Below, piece by piece: positions 18,241-28,495 of a stretch of DNA of 38,382 nt (positions are counted from its first letter, which is position 1; every line of letters starts with the position of its first letter). The stretch covers positions 1 through 38,382 of the forward strand of contig JAJJLU010003683.1 in NCBI GenBank assembly GCA_023807065.1, read 5' to 3'. The position numbers were made by a program, and so were the translations under genes. The stretch comes from Isotricha intestinalis (lineage: Eukaryota > Ciliophora > Litostomatea > Vestibuliferida > Isotrichidae). The notes below the pieces were generated by a model. That model was given only the letters and a program-made list of their open reading frames with translations, ran no database searches and was not told the DNA's origin.

Positions 18241-19245
18241 ATGAAAATCGAAAAGATTGTATTCTCCTTATTTTTAGAATTTTTTATTAACCAAATCAAA
18301 GTTAAAGCAAATAATTTGAGAAAATTACATAAAAGATATAATACAGAAGTTAAAACATTAGAAGAACAATGTAATAATTCAAATATTTCATGTTTTGAAT
18401 GTAATTCTCCTTTAAATTCTTGTTTTTATAATAAAGACCAATGTATATATTCTTCTTCAATTACAGAATCAACTGAAAATTTTTGGTATACTAACTTAAT
18501 GACATGTAAAGATAATGAATCTAAAACTAAAATGGAACAATATTGTGGACGATTAATTAATGATGATTCCCAAAGAAAAGTAATTATCGAAGGAAGTGAA
18601 TTATATGGAAGTAATTCAATAAATAATTTATTTTGTTCTTGGGAAATTACTAATTCGAAAAAATTAGGAAATATTAAAATATCTTTTAAAAATATTAATT
18701 CAAATACTTATTTAGGTCTTTTCATTGTTGATTCTGATACTCATACTTATTATGAAATTGATTCTAATTTTTCCAAAAAAATTTCTAGTAAAGATTATCA
18801 TATAATTCAAATAATTTATTTTCATTCAGATAAACCTAATAAATCACCTTTTACCATGGATTTTAAAACTAACATTGGAATTAAATTTTCTGATGTTGCT
18901 TTATATTTTATAATTGCTTTTGGATTTCTTTTTATTGTTATTTCAATGATTACTTTAATTTTATTTATAAAGAAATTTTCACAAAATCAAAAAACAAATA
19001 AAAAAAGGTTTGAAATAGAAAAATTAAGTACAATTAAATACTCAAATGATTTAAATATTTACAATCAAACATGTCCTATTTGTTTAGATGAAATTAAAAA
19101 AGATATGGAAATTATATTATTAAATTGTAACCATGGTTTTCATGTTGAATGTATTATGAATTGGATAAAAAATGATATTGTTAAAAATCGCCATTGTCCT
19201 ATTTGCAATACTAATTTTAAGGAAAATCAAAAAGAAAAAAATTAA
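18241..19245 (+). CDS. Transmembrane RING-H2 protein with Cys-rich CUB-like ectodomain (predicted E3 ubiquitin ligase)
   Basis: Intact 334-codon gene, TAA stop. Residues 1-23 form a signal peptide (IVFSLFLEFFI core). Residues 43-90 are Cys-rich (CNNSNISCFEC and further Cys). Residues 102-212 resemble a CUB-type beta-sandwich (YCGRLI, FCSWEIT, then a hydrophobic-strand series), with several N-x-S/T sequons. One transmembrane helix lies at about 217-244. The cytosolic tail carries a complete RING-H2 (C3H2C3) with C278, C281, C296, H298, H301, C304, C319 and C322, and the E2-contact Trp at 308. This is the PA-TM-RING layout with the lumenal PA domain replaced by a CUB-like one. I predict a membrane E3 that recognises lumenal or extracellular ligands and ubiquitinates cargo. 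The ectodomain assignment is tentative; the RING is firm. Confidence 0.85.
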   Translation: MKIEKIVFSLFLEFFINQIKVKANNLRKLHKRYNTEVKTLEEQCNNSNISCFECNSPLNSCFYNKDQCIYSSSITESTENFWYTNLMTCKDNESKTKMEQYCGRLINDDSQRKVIIEGSELYGSNSINNLFCSWEITNSKKLGNIKISFKNINSNTYLGLFIVDSDTHTYYEIDSNFSKKISSKDYHIIQIIYFHSDKPNKSPFTMDFKTNIGIKFSDVALYFIIAFGFLFIVISMITLILFIKKFSQNQKTNKKRFEIEKLSTIKYSNDLNIYNQTCPICLDEIKKDMEIILLNCNHGFHVECIMNWIKNDIVKNRHCPICNTNFKENQKEKN

Positions 19246-20953
19246 TTTGAATGAAAATTAGTTAAAATCTTTTGCCATTTTTAACTAATAAATGGAACAT
19301 TATTTGTAAATATATAATATATAATTAATAATGAGAAAAAAATACTCAGTTTAAAGTTTAATGTGTTATGTTTATGCCTAAAATCAAAATGTTCAATTGT
19401 AAAGAAATTTATGAATTTTTATTTATTTATAATTAATTTTATTTTTTTTAAATATTAAAAAAAAATATTAATGAATTATTCTTTTGAAAGTTTATCAAAA
19501 AAAGAAATGATATTAGAGAATTATATATTTATAGATTAATGGATAAAATACATTTAAATGAAATGATTGTAGATAAATAATAATTAATATATTACCCTTC
19601 AAAATAATTTAATTAATATTGAATAAATATCACTATTTTTATTAATCAAAACAAGTAAAGAAAAAACATAAAATCTATATATGGCAATAAATGAAAATTA
19701 TTTTTCAATTTAAAATAGAAAGAGATATTTATTTAGGAAATAAAATAAAATATTATTTGAAAAATTAAAAAAGAAAATTAGAAACGAATTAGAAATAAGA
19801 AATAAGAAATAATATTTAAAAAAAGAATTAATTAAAATTAAGGAAGAAAATAAATTATTAAATACTACAATTAAATGATGAATTATAAAAAGTCAATATT
19901 CTTTAAAAAAATAGATAATATAGAAAAAAGATATAAAGATTCAACGAGTAATTCAAGAATAAATAGAAATATTAATAATGGAAAACCAGTATAAAAATAG
20001 ATTTTTAAAAGAAACGTTGAATTAAACATTAATAATACTGATACCACAAATTATATTATTCTAAACTAATGAAAAAGAATAGTAAAAGGAAATATTAGAG
20101 GATATGCTTATTCTTCATTTTTATAAAAAAATCGAAAGTTTCAAGAGATTAATTCTCTTTTCCCTGAAAACAGAATTATGAAAGAATTATTATATGAATA
20201 TAAAAAAGAAGAGATTAATAAAGGGAATTATATCTAAACATTTAGTAAATAATAATAATACAAATTATGATTTCTTCTGAAATTTCTACATTAATAATAT
20301 GAACTAAATTAAAACACAACTTGCAATTCTATTTTTCATCCATATCTAAAATAAGTGTTTTGAAAAAAGATAAAGAAAACAAATTTTAATTATAAAGTAA
20401 GGAATAATTAAAAGTTTTTATTTAAAGAATAAAATAATTGCAAAATATTATTGTTTTATTTAATAATCAAATAATTTAATAATTAATATTAACTATGATA
20501 TATAATTTAATATTTATTAATAACTTAAAAAATGAATATTATTACTTCAAAAAAGAATTGAAGTGCCGTAAATTTACATTTATTAAATTATAAAATAAAT
20601 AAATTTATTTAACAATATTAAAGATTATCTTAATCAAAAAATCAAAAATACTATAAATTAGATGTCTAATTAGATATAATATATCAATATTCTTAAAAAC
20701 CTTAAAAAAAATATAATACAAATTTCTCTATTCTGAAAAAATAAAAAAATTCTTTAATTCCCTTTCCATTCCCAAATTTTATTTGAAAAACAAAAAAATA
20801 AAAAAAAATATAAAAAGAAGTATAAAAAAAAAAAATTAGCAACTGCATTTGTCATTGAATAATATAAAAAATTAATTATTTTTTTAATTGAACAGGAGTA
20901 TCAAAAAAGTATAAAACTGGGAACAAAAAGTAAAAAAATAATAAAAAAAATCA
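19246..20953. pseudogene. 1.7-kb gene-free stretch with probable decayed coiled-coil gene
   Basis: No intact gene. Protein-like fragments appear on the plus strand: a short frame from ATG 19471, a Lys/Glu-rich helical run at about 19760-19880 (EKLKKKIRNELEIRNKK, TAA, YLKKELIKIKEENKLLN, then TGA TGA), and a more varied stretch at about 20095-20240 (RGYAYSSFL, TAA, KNRKFQEINSLFPENRIM). Stop density is about that of random A/T-rich DNA, so decay is advanced and the boundaries are not defined. The part from 20250 to 20953 shows nothing beyond A/T-rich spacer, with the promoter of the VOC gene at its end. Whether this is one dead gene or chance runs cannot be settled by eye. Confidence 0.35.
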
Positions 20954-21352
20954 ATGTCAAAGAACATCCAAGATTACTGTTCAGGATTAAATCATATGGG
21001 AGTTCCAACTCTTGACTACAATAAATCAGTAGCTTTTTATGAGAGTTTAGGATTTAAAAAAGCCCATACTAAAGTAAATCCAAATGGACAACAAGTTGCA
21101 TTTATGCAATGCGGTAATTTAATTGTTGAAACATATGATAAGGAAGGTGCTGCTATGGAAGCTGGTGCTATTAATCATATTGCTGTTGATGTTCATAATA
21201 TTGATGAATTACATAAAATTATCAAAGCTAAAGGATTCAAATTCATTCAAGATAAAGTCACTCCTCTTCCTTATTGGGAAAAAGGTATCAAATATTTCTC
21301 TATTGAAGGACCTAATAAAGAAACTATTGAATTCTGCGAAAGATTAAAGTAA
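20954..21352 (+). CDS. VOC/glyoxalase-I-fold metalloprotein, bacterial type
   Basis: Intact 132-codon gene, TAA stop. It covers one full vicinal-oxygen-chelate domain: two beta-alpha-beta-beta-beta halves. Candidate metal ligands are in the canonical places: H14 (LNHMGVPT), E59 (NLIVETYD), H75 (AINHIAVDV) and E126 (ETIEFCER), the two-His two-Glu pattern of glyoxalase I-like enzymes. The pattern of the whole protein (HMGVPTLDYNKSVAFYESLGF, FMQCGNLIVETYD, LPYWEKGIKYFSIEGPN) resembles small VOC proteins of anaerobic Firmicutes more than eukaryotic glyoxalase I, as far as I can judge from memory. Codon use is richer in G/C than the neighbours and the gene has no intron. The substrate (methylglyoxal-glutathione or other) cannot be decided. 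No targeting signal is seen, so cytosolic. Candidate horizontal transfer. Confidence 0.9.
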   Translation: MSKNIQDYCSGLNHMGVPTLDYNKSVAFYESLGFKKAHTKVNPNGQQVAFMQCGNLIVETYDKEGAAMEAGAINHIAVDVHNIDELHKIIKAKGFKFIQDKVTPLPYWEKGIKYFSIEGPNKETIEFCERLK

Positions 21353-21750
21353 ATGGGTGTTCTTAGTTTAAATTTATTTTGAGTTAAGTTAAAAAAATTT
21401 ATTAAAATGGGGTTTTTTGAAAGTTTTTTTTTTTTTTTCATATTTTTTTTTTTTAGTTTTATTTACATTTTTTTATTATATTTTTAATTTTTTTGTGAAT
21501 GTCATTTTTGTATTATTATAATTTTTATTATAATATTCAATAAATAAATAAATATTTAATTCATTATTAATAAAAATGTATATATATAAAAAAATATATA
21601 CAAAATATTAATAAATATATTAATAATTAATACTTATAAAAATAATTTATATAAAATAATAACATTAATAAAACTTGTATTACTTAATTATTTACATACT
21701 TCTGTATATAATGAATTTTGCAAATATTTTGTATAATATATAGAAAAACA
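21353..21750. other. Convergent spacer, A/T-rich
   Basis: 398 bp between the 3' ends of the VOC gene (+) and the TRP-like gene (-). Long T-runs follow the VOC stop (21425-21490). No coding or structured feature is seen. Confidence 0.6.
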
Positions 21751-24700
21751 TTATTTTGAACCTCCACTATTTGAAATATAACTAGCAGTACTTAAATTTC
21801 CAGAATATCCACTATTAAAAATATGAGTAGGTTTTTTTTGTGCATTATAATCCAAAAAATTTGTTAAACCATCATCTTCATCATCATATTCACTTCCATC
21901 ATCTCTTTTTTCTAACATTTGAAGCAAAATTCCATTTTTTCCATATTGAGGATGAGTTTCTACTGTTTTTGTTATTTCATTTATTTTTATAATAGTTTCA
22001 TCTGATAAATAATAATATAACATATTAAATTTTAGAATTATTTTATAAATTAATAGTTGCATTTTTTTAAAAGCATATTTTGAATTATCTCCTTCTATTT
22101 TAAATAAAAATTTCCTCATTCCTCTTATTAAAACTTTAGTATTTAAATATTTTAAACATTGTAAAAAACTATAAGTATATTTTACTCTATATGGAAGAAT
22201 AATTAAAGCTCTTTCTAAATCAATAAATCCTTCTGTATCAACTAATTTATCTAATAATACTTTTAATTTATATTTAATTTTTTCTTTAATAACTTTATTA
22301 TTTTCAATGTTTTTATTATTTATTTGAAAGCAAGAACTTTTTCTAGCTTTTTTTAAATGTTCATTTTCTGAAAAATTATCTCCATTTTCTGTAAAATTTT
22401 GGCTCATATCATCATTTGTATTTATAGATATATCATTTACTGAACTTTTACTTGAAAAAAGTCCTCTTGTATTTTTTTTTCTATTTAATAAATGTAGTCT
22501 TTCATACATTTCATATAATGTTACTACCTTTTTTTTGTCCCTAAACCTTAATTGAGAAAAAATTTTTCTTAATTCTATTATATATTCTTTTGAAAAAAAT
22601 GATTTTTCTTTTGTTTCATTATTTAAAACTTTTTCCTTATAACATAATTTCCAAAACATTATTAAATCTTCAAAATGAAAAAGCATTAATTTGAAAGGAA
22701 ATAATAATAAATCATATATTAAGTGAAAAATAAAATTCTTCTCTAATTTTCCATTTTCATTATAAGTTTTTTTACATATATAATCAAAAATAATATGATA
22801 AAAACCTTTAACTAAAGATAAAGGATAACATATAATACCAATTATAACACTAAAAAAAAAATATATAATAGCTATAAAGATATAAAAGCCTTTACTCATA
22901 ATATGGTTAATTTTTTCAGTATTTCCATATTTCTCATGATAAAACAAAAGAAAAATATTACAAAAAAAACTAAAAATATTTAAAGGAGAAGGTAAAAGAA
23001 TTAATAATCCAAATTTATCGTCCCATCTTAATCTTTCATGGGTTAAAACTAACATTGATCTACTTTCAGCATCAGCATCATCAACAGAATTTTCAAATAA
23101 ATTATTAATTATACCTACAATTAAATTAAATAACATTATATTAGATAAAGTAGTAAATAACATTAAACAAACATATCCAAATACATTTAAATGTGTAAAA
23201 TCATCAAATTCTACTTGTCCAAAACCTGTTCCAAAAAGTACTAAAAAACTATTATAAAAAGAATCAAAATTAGAATTAGAAGAACGAAAAAATAAAGTAA
23301 ATATTTGTGCAAATAAAAATGTAATACAAATATCAATTAACATAAAAGCAAAAACATGCCAAAAAACACTCATTAATATTCTTATAAAAAGACCATATGC
23401 TAAAGTTTCCGTTAATATATAAAACACTTTCATCCAACACATTACTAAAATAAGAGATACTATAATTGCTTCCACAAATTCAGATTCTCTTGTAATTAAA
23501 TTATTTTGATTGTTAGGATATATTATTTCTGGAATGTTTATATATAACAAAAAAATTCCAACTGTGATCGTAGAAATCATTAGAATATCTGATATTTTTA
23601 TTTTAATTGTTCTTCCTGTTTTATATACGAATATATAAGTAAAAACAAAATTTACAAAATATGTTAATAAAAGTCCATTAGCAATTTTTTCATGTTTTAA
23701 TAACAATTCATGATTTTTCCCAATATTCTTAGGTAAAATATAAGCAATATATTCATAATAAAAAGTAATTAAAAAAATAGAAATACTATCAAAATAATAT
23801 CTAGAACTACAATTTTCTTTATAGCATTGAAATTGGAAAGTAAATATAGAATCAGGAGGAAAATAATTTTTAGAAACAACAAAATCATAATTTTCATAAA
23901 TAACTTGAGTAGTAAGTAATCTAGTAATTCTTAGATATTCAAAAACACTAAATTCATGTCCTGAACCATACCATAATTTAGAAATAATACCTCCGACATT
24001 AGCATTACTTAATAAATTAAAAAATCTATTTTCAGCATAAATTTCAATAGTATTTCTTTTTCTATGATCAAATTGTTCTTTTAAAAAATAATTTAACATA
24101 TCTTCATCTTGAATTGATGATTGTAATTTTTCTCCTAAATCTAATATTTCATCTGCAACTGCTTGAGCTTTATATAAAAATTTTTTATTTAAATTTCCTA
24201 TTTTTAATAAAAATTCAGCAGCTAAAGCAATAAATAATAAAGGTTCTTTACATTTAGTAATTGCTTCTTCATGAGAAGTAAAAACTAATATATATGAAAA
24301 TATTTTTTGACAATAATTTAAATTTAAACATTTATCTTCAATACAACTTAATAAACATAATGCATCACAAGCATATTCTCCATTTCTTAATTCATCAATT
24401 AATACTAATTGAACATTTATTTTAAGTTTTCCTTTTTTAAAAGAACGAATAATATCTCTTTCGAATAATTTCCTTTTTCTATTTTTTTTAAAAGGTTTTT
24501 GTGCTTTTGAAGTTTTACATTTTTCCATTTGAAAATCTTTATTTGGTGAATTAATATTCTTATTATTTTTTTTTTCTTTAATTTCACTTGAACATTCACT
24601 TTCACTTTCTTCACTTTCATTTTCATTTTTCTCAACAATAATAAGATCATTTTTACTTTTATTAGCAGAAGAATTTATATCTTTACTATTTTCATCACTA

Positions 24701-27099
24701 ATAGGTTTATTTGATATTAATGAAAGTTTCCCAGTAGGAGTTGGACTTTCAAAAAGAGAAGGAATAAAGAAACTTTTTCTTCTTTGTCTATTTATTTTTA
24801 TTGATGCTTGTGATTTTGGAGTTCCAATATTACCTTTTGAAAAATTTGGTAACATTACTGAACTTCTTTTTTTATTATATGAATTAAATGATATTATTTT
24901 TATTTGAGGAAATGCATTCTTTTTTTCAACTTTTATAATGTCACTTACTTTTTTTTTTATTTTGCTTAATAGAGAATCTTTTTTTTTACCATTTTTATTA
25001 TATAATGATGTCAAATTATCTTTTTGACTTTCTAAAAAATTAACTTCTGAAGAATCATTATATATGGGTGATTTATATGATACACTTCCTCTTTTCATTA
25101 AAATTTTTAAAGATTTTTTATTTTTAGGAGTAAATGAAGAAGATATTATATTTGAATTATTTAATTTTTTTCCATTTCCTTTTTCAAATTCATTTGGATT
25201 TTTTATTATTGATTCTTCCTTTTCAGGAATGTTTGTTCTTTTATTTTTATTAAAAGTTGAATTTTTTGAATATTTTATAGAATTATCTCTTTTTATATTT
25301 GAACCTTTACTAAAAATTGAATCTTCTTCATAATTATTATTTGTTGTTGTTGCATCATCAGAAATATTATCATCATTTGATTCAATTGTTTGAACTTCTC
25401 TTAAAAAATTTATTATATTAGCATCATTTTTAGGATGTTTAAAAGTTATTTCATCTATTTGTTTTGATTTATTTCCAACTTGTAATTTTGACATTATACC
25501 TATATATTCATCTGTATCAGGAGGAGGTGAATTTAAATATTCTTTACATTTTCTAAATTTTAATAATAATCTTGCTAATTTAAAATACTTTTTTACTAAA
25601 CAAATACCCATATATGATGGTTTTACATTTATATGATTTATTGCTCTATCTAATATATCTATTGTTATATCTTCATCATATTCTAAAGATATTTCAAATA
25701 TATCTAAAGGAATAAAAGGATTTTTTCTATCAATTTTATATTGGTCAAAAAAATACATTACTAATTCTTTTAAATCACATTTAAAAAAAATATGAATTAA
25801 CTCTTTTAACGATGTTACAAAATATAAATGAATTTCATTTATTAATTTATCAATATCATGTTTTATTCTTCCCATAATAATATTATAATTTGCTTCCTTA
25901 TCAGTAGCATTTAAATTTGAATTCAATGCAGGATTTTTTTTATTATTATCTTTAAAAAATTGATATAATTTTCTTTCTCCATTTAATGAATTGAGTTTAT
26001 TTTTATACTCATGACCAATAGTTTCTTTTAAATCAGCTTGTTTTATTTCTTCAATATTTTCTTCAAAAATTCCCCAAAGATTATAAACTTGTTCTTCAGT
26101 CATTTTTTTTCCTATGTTTTTCCAAATTCTTCCTTCACTTACAAGATAACAAAATTCCACATTTCTCATAATAAATTCAAATCCAAAATAAAACTTCCTT
26201 CTAGCAGTATTATTTAATATTTTTCTAAAAACTAAAACTTCATTAGTAGTTAATGAAGCAAAAGATTTTTTTTCAACGGTAACAGTTAAAAAATCATCAA
26301 AATTAAATCCTTCTGTGATGTCACAATCAGATAAAAAATTTTTAAAATAATCATTATGTTTTTGTTTAATTATTTTAGCTTTATCTTTGTAACCAAGTAA
26401 AGCTAAAAAAAGTACTTCAACGTCATATTCAATATTAAATATATTTTCATTTTCAACAACTAAAGCTTTAAATTGTTCAATAGTTGCTGTTAAAAAAGAT
26501 AAATCTCCAAAAAGTAAATCATTTTCATTATAACTTGGTTGATTATATTCATTTTCACTTAAAACTTTTGAAAATTCTAATTCTCCTTCAAATTCTCTTA
26601 AATGTATATCCGTTGCTATTACTAGTAAATTTAATATAATATTATTTCTTGTTATTATCATTAATTTTTGTTCTCTCTTTTTTTGTTCTGATAAATCATG
26701 AACATTTAAATCGATATTTAAATTAATATAATCAAAAATGGAAAATTCAGGAAATTCTCTCATTATAAATATTATATCTGCATATCCACCTGTTAAGTAA
26801 TTTATATATTTTTTTTTAAATTTTTCTATTTTATTTCTATCATGATAATTAGAAAAAAAAAATGAAATTAATATTATAAGATTATCAGATAATGCTTCAA
26901 TTTCTGAAAGAGTTGTTATTGATTTTGGTATATATTGACCATAAGTGGAGGAAAAAAAAATATTATTAGATGATAAATGTATATTGCATTCTTTGTCATT
27001 CATTGAATTTGAACTTTTATTTCTTTTTGATCTATTACATTTGGAACGAATGCTGTCAGAAGTTTTTTTTTCCTCATGGTGTATAAATGTATTAATCAT
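21751..27099 (-). CDS. Giant TRP-superfamily cation channel
   Basis: Intact 1782-codon ORF, minus strand, TAA stop. Residues 1-590 form an alpha-helical, soluble N-terminal part of repeat-like helices; 590-890 is a low-complexity Ser/Lys/Asn-rich linker. Residues about 890-1050 are the conserved pre-membrane region (LYKAQAVADEILDLGEKL, AENRFFNLL, VGGIISKLWYGS), typical of TRP-type channels of protists. Six-TM channel follows from about 1095; the pore is at about 1285-1300 (LFGTGFGQVEFDDF) and S6 at 1310-1335 (LFNLIVGIINNLFE). The post-S6 helix (TRP-box position, LTHERLRWDDKF) and then LLPSPLNIF match the TRP-type LPxPFN element. Two more hydrophobic segments at about 1400-1440 are extra. The C-terminus is basic and helical. 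The pore has acidic residues, so Ca2+-permeable cation flux is plausible; gating ligand unknown. An IP3R-like relation was considered. Confidence 0.8.
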   Translation of the reverse strand: MINTFIHHEEKKTSDSIRSKCNRSKRNKSSNSMNDKECNIHLSSNNIFFSSTYGQYIPKSITTLSEIEALSDNLIILISFFFSNYHDRNKIEKFKKKYINYLTGGYADIIFIMREFPEFSIFDYINLNIDLNVHDLSEQKKREQKLMIITRNNIILNLLVIATDIHLREFEGELEFSKVLSENEYNQPSYNENDLLFGDLSFLTATIEQFKALVVENENIFNIEYDVEVLFLALLGYKDKAKIIKQKHNDYFKNFLSDCDITEGFNFDDFLTVTVEKKSFASLTTNEVLVFRKILNNTARRKFYFGFEFIMRNVEFCYLVSEGRIWKNIGKKMTEEQVYNLWGIFEENIEEIKQADLKETIGHEYKNKLNSLNGERKLYQFFKDNNKKNPALNSNLNATDKEANYNIIMGRIKHDIDKLINEIHLYFVTSLKELIHIFFKCDLKELVMYFFDQYKIDRKNPFIPLDIFEISLEYDEDITIDILDRAINHINVKPSYMGICLVKKYFKLARLLLKFRKCKEYLNSPPPDTDEYIGIMSKLQVGNKSKQIDEITFKHPKNDANIINFLREVQTIESNDDNISDDATTTNNNYEEDSIFSKGSNIKRDNSIKYSKNSTFNKNKRTNIPEKEESIIKNPNEFEKGNGKKLNNSNIISSSFTPKNKKSLKILMKRGSVSYKSPIYNDSSEVNFLESQKDNLTSLYNKNGKKKDSLLSKIKKKVSDIIKVEKKNAFPQIKIISFNSYNKKRSSVMLPNFSKGNIGTPKSQASIKINRQRRKSFFIPSLFESPTPTGKLSLISNKPISDENSKDINSSANKSKNDLIIVEKNENESEESESECSSEIKEKKNNKNINSPNKDFQMEKCKTSKAQKPFKKNRKRKLFERDIIRSFKKGKLKINVQLVLIDELRNGEYACDALCLLSCIEDKCLNLNYCQKIFSYILVFTSHEEAITKCKEPLLFIALAAEFLLKIGNLNKKFLYKAQAVADEILDLGEKLQSSIQDEDMLNYFLKEQFDHRKRNTIEIYAENRFFNLLSNANVGGIISKLWYGSGHEFSVFEYLRITRLLTTQVIYENYDFVVSKNYFPPDSIFTFQFQCYKENCSSRYYFDSISIFLITFYYEYIAYILPKNIGKNHELLLKHEKIANGLLLTYFVNFVFTYIFVYKTGRTIKIKISDILMISTITVGIFLLYINIPEIIYPNNQNNLITRESEFVEAIIVSLILVMCWMKVFYILTETLAYGLFIRILMSVFWHVFAFMLIDICITFLFAQIFTLFFRSSNSNFDSFYNSFLVLFGTGFGQVEFDDFTHLNVFGYVCLMLFTTLSNIMLFNLIVGIINNLFENSVDDADAESRSMLVLTHERLRWDDKFGLLILLPSPLNIFSFFCNIFLLFYHEKYGNTEKINHIMSKGFYIFIAIIYFFFSVIIGIICYPLSLVKGFYHIIFDYICKKTYNENGKLEKNFIFHLIYDLLLFPFKLMLFHFEDLIMFWKLCYKEKVLNNETKEKSFFSKEYIIELRKIFSQLRFRDKKKVVTLYEMYERLHLLNRKKNTRGLFSSKSSVNDISINTNDDMSQNFTENGDNFSENEHLKKARKSSCFQINNKNIENNKVIKEKIKYKLKVLLDKLVDTEGFIDLERALIILPYRVKYTYSFLQCLKYLNTKVLIRGMRKFLFKIEGDNSKYAFKKMQLLIYKIILKFNMLYYYLSDETIIKINEITKTVETHPQYGKNGILLQMLEKRDDGSEYDDEDDGLTNFLDYNAQKKPTHIFNSGYSGNLSTASYISNSGGSK

Positions 27100-27406
27100 T
27101 TTTTACTTATTTAAATTTATATAAAGAAAGGAAAAATATTATTTTTTATTATATAATAATAATAAAATATTCTATAAATGTTTCACAAAGAATAAAAGAT
27201 AATCATAATATAGTTTTAAGACATTTTTAATTTGAAAATAATAACAAAAAACCCATTTAATTATAATAAAAAATATGTTAATAAAAAAGAAAAAGATTAT
27301 AATCTTTTGTTTTAATTAATTTAGAATATTCTTTTGTGATATAATCAATTTTTAATCCTTTTAAAAATACTAAATCTCCTATTTTATTAATACAAATAAA
27401 TTTATT
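27100..27406. other. Spacer between two minus-strand genes
   Basis: 307 bp, A/T-rich, no coding feature. It must contain the 3' end of the downstream-placed unknown gene and the promoter of the TRP-like gene. Confidence 0.5.
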
Positions 27407-28411
27407 TTATATTATTACATCATTATATTTAAAAATTTTACAATCATCATATAAGATTTGTTTACTTTTACTTCTATAAAAAAAATGATTATAATTTGTT
27501 TGACTAAAATTAATTGGATATTTAGAATGAACTTTAATTGTTCTTTTAATTGGATTAATTTTATAAATTTTATTATTAGTATTATTTTGAAGAGGTAAAA
27601 AAGAAATATAAGAATGTGCCCTTAACATTTCATTTTTTTTATTTCTTAAATCTTTAATAAAAAAATGAGTCTTACTGACTTTAGGATAAATTACATTAAT
27701 GGCATTTATAATAAAATCAGATTTTCTAATAGAATCATATAATATTTTTCCATATGAATTCATAAAAGGTTCAAGATTAACTTGACTTGTTACATCATCA
27801 CATATTTCTCCATTTGCATTTTTATTTTTTAAATTTCTAGATTTTAATCTATCAAATAATATTCCATTCACCATTTTTTCTTCTTGTCTATTTAATTTAT
27901 TTTTTTTACTTATTAATTTAGGAGATTTGGTTTTAATCATTTTTAAATTATTTTCATTACTTTTATTCCTTGTTTTTCCAGTTAAATTTTTTAAAAAAGA
28001 TATTCTTTGATTATCATTAGTATTTTCAATTAAAGAAGATTCATTTTTAATTCCATTTGAAAATATGGTTTTATTTCCCCAAAATTGTTTAATAATAGAA
28101 TAATTTGGAAATATAGTTTTTTGGAATAAATTAGAAGATGAAGTTGTTTTAGATAATAAAAAAGGATTATTTGTATTTGAAGTTTTTAAAGAAGTACTGC
28201 TTTGAAAAAGATTCGTTATATTACTATCGTTAGAATTTCTAAAACTTTTATTATATAAATTTATTCTTTTTAAATTTCTATATTTTGGTGAAAAAACTCT
28301 TAAAGATCCTTTTGATTCAAAAGATTCTTTTTCAACTAATTCATTAATTGTGAAAATATTCTGAAATTTTTCTTTTATCTTTTCAATTGAAAACTTTTTT
28401 TTATTTTTCAT
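27407..28411 (-). CDS. Basic, Ser/Asn-rich protein of unknown function
   Basis: Intact 334-codon gene, ATG at 28411, TAA stop. No signal peptide, transmembrane helix or enzyme motif is visible. The N-terminal third and middle are low-complexity, rich in Lys, Asn, Ser and Phe (for example NLFQSSTSLKTSN). The C-terminal part (about 190-334) is more ordered, with LEPFMNSYGKILYDSIRKSD, and could be a small folded region or a binding segment. The composition resembles nuclear or cytoskeletal linker proteins of AT-rich protists, but this is only a guess. Start codons here and at the neighbour (28496) are 84 bp apart, a compact divergent promoter. I do not recognise the family. Confidence 0.7.
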   Translation of the reverse strand: MKNKKKFSIEKIKEKFQNIFTINELVEKESFESKGSLRVFSPKYRNLKRINLYNKSFRNSNDSNITNLFQSSTSLKTSNTNNPFLLSKTTSSSNLFQKTIFPNYSIIKQFWGNKTIFSNGIKNESSLIENTNDNQRISFLKNLTGKTRNKSNENNLKMIKTKSPKLISKKNKLNRQEEKMVNGILFDRLKSRNLKNKNANGEICDDVTSQVNLEPFMNSYGKILYDSIRKSDFIINAINVIYPKVSKTHFFIKDLRNKKNEMLRAHSYISFLPLQNNTNNKIYKINPIKRTIKVHSKYPINFSQTNYNHFFYRSKSKQILYDDCKIFKYNDVII

Positions 28412-28495
28412 TTAATTAAAATAATTAATTAATATTTTTTATTTAATTTTTTATTTTATATATTTTTAAAATATTATCTCAAAATTCAAAAAACA
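28412..28495. promoter_or_regulatory. Compact bidirectional promoter
   Basis: Only 84 bp separate the start codons of two divergent intact genes, so both promoters must overlap here. The region is A/T-only with no recognisable box. Confidence 0.4.

Noticed and set aside
21751..27099. Inositol trisphosphate receptor identity for the giant channel
   Set aside because: The pore has GTGFGQ rather than the GGGIGD type, no ligand-binding MIR or RIH core is recognisable, and the post-S6 LPxPxNIF element favours TRP.
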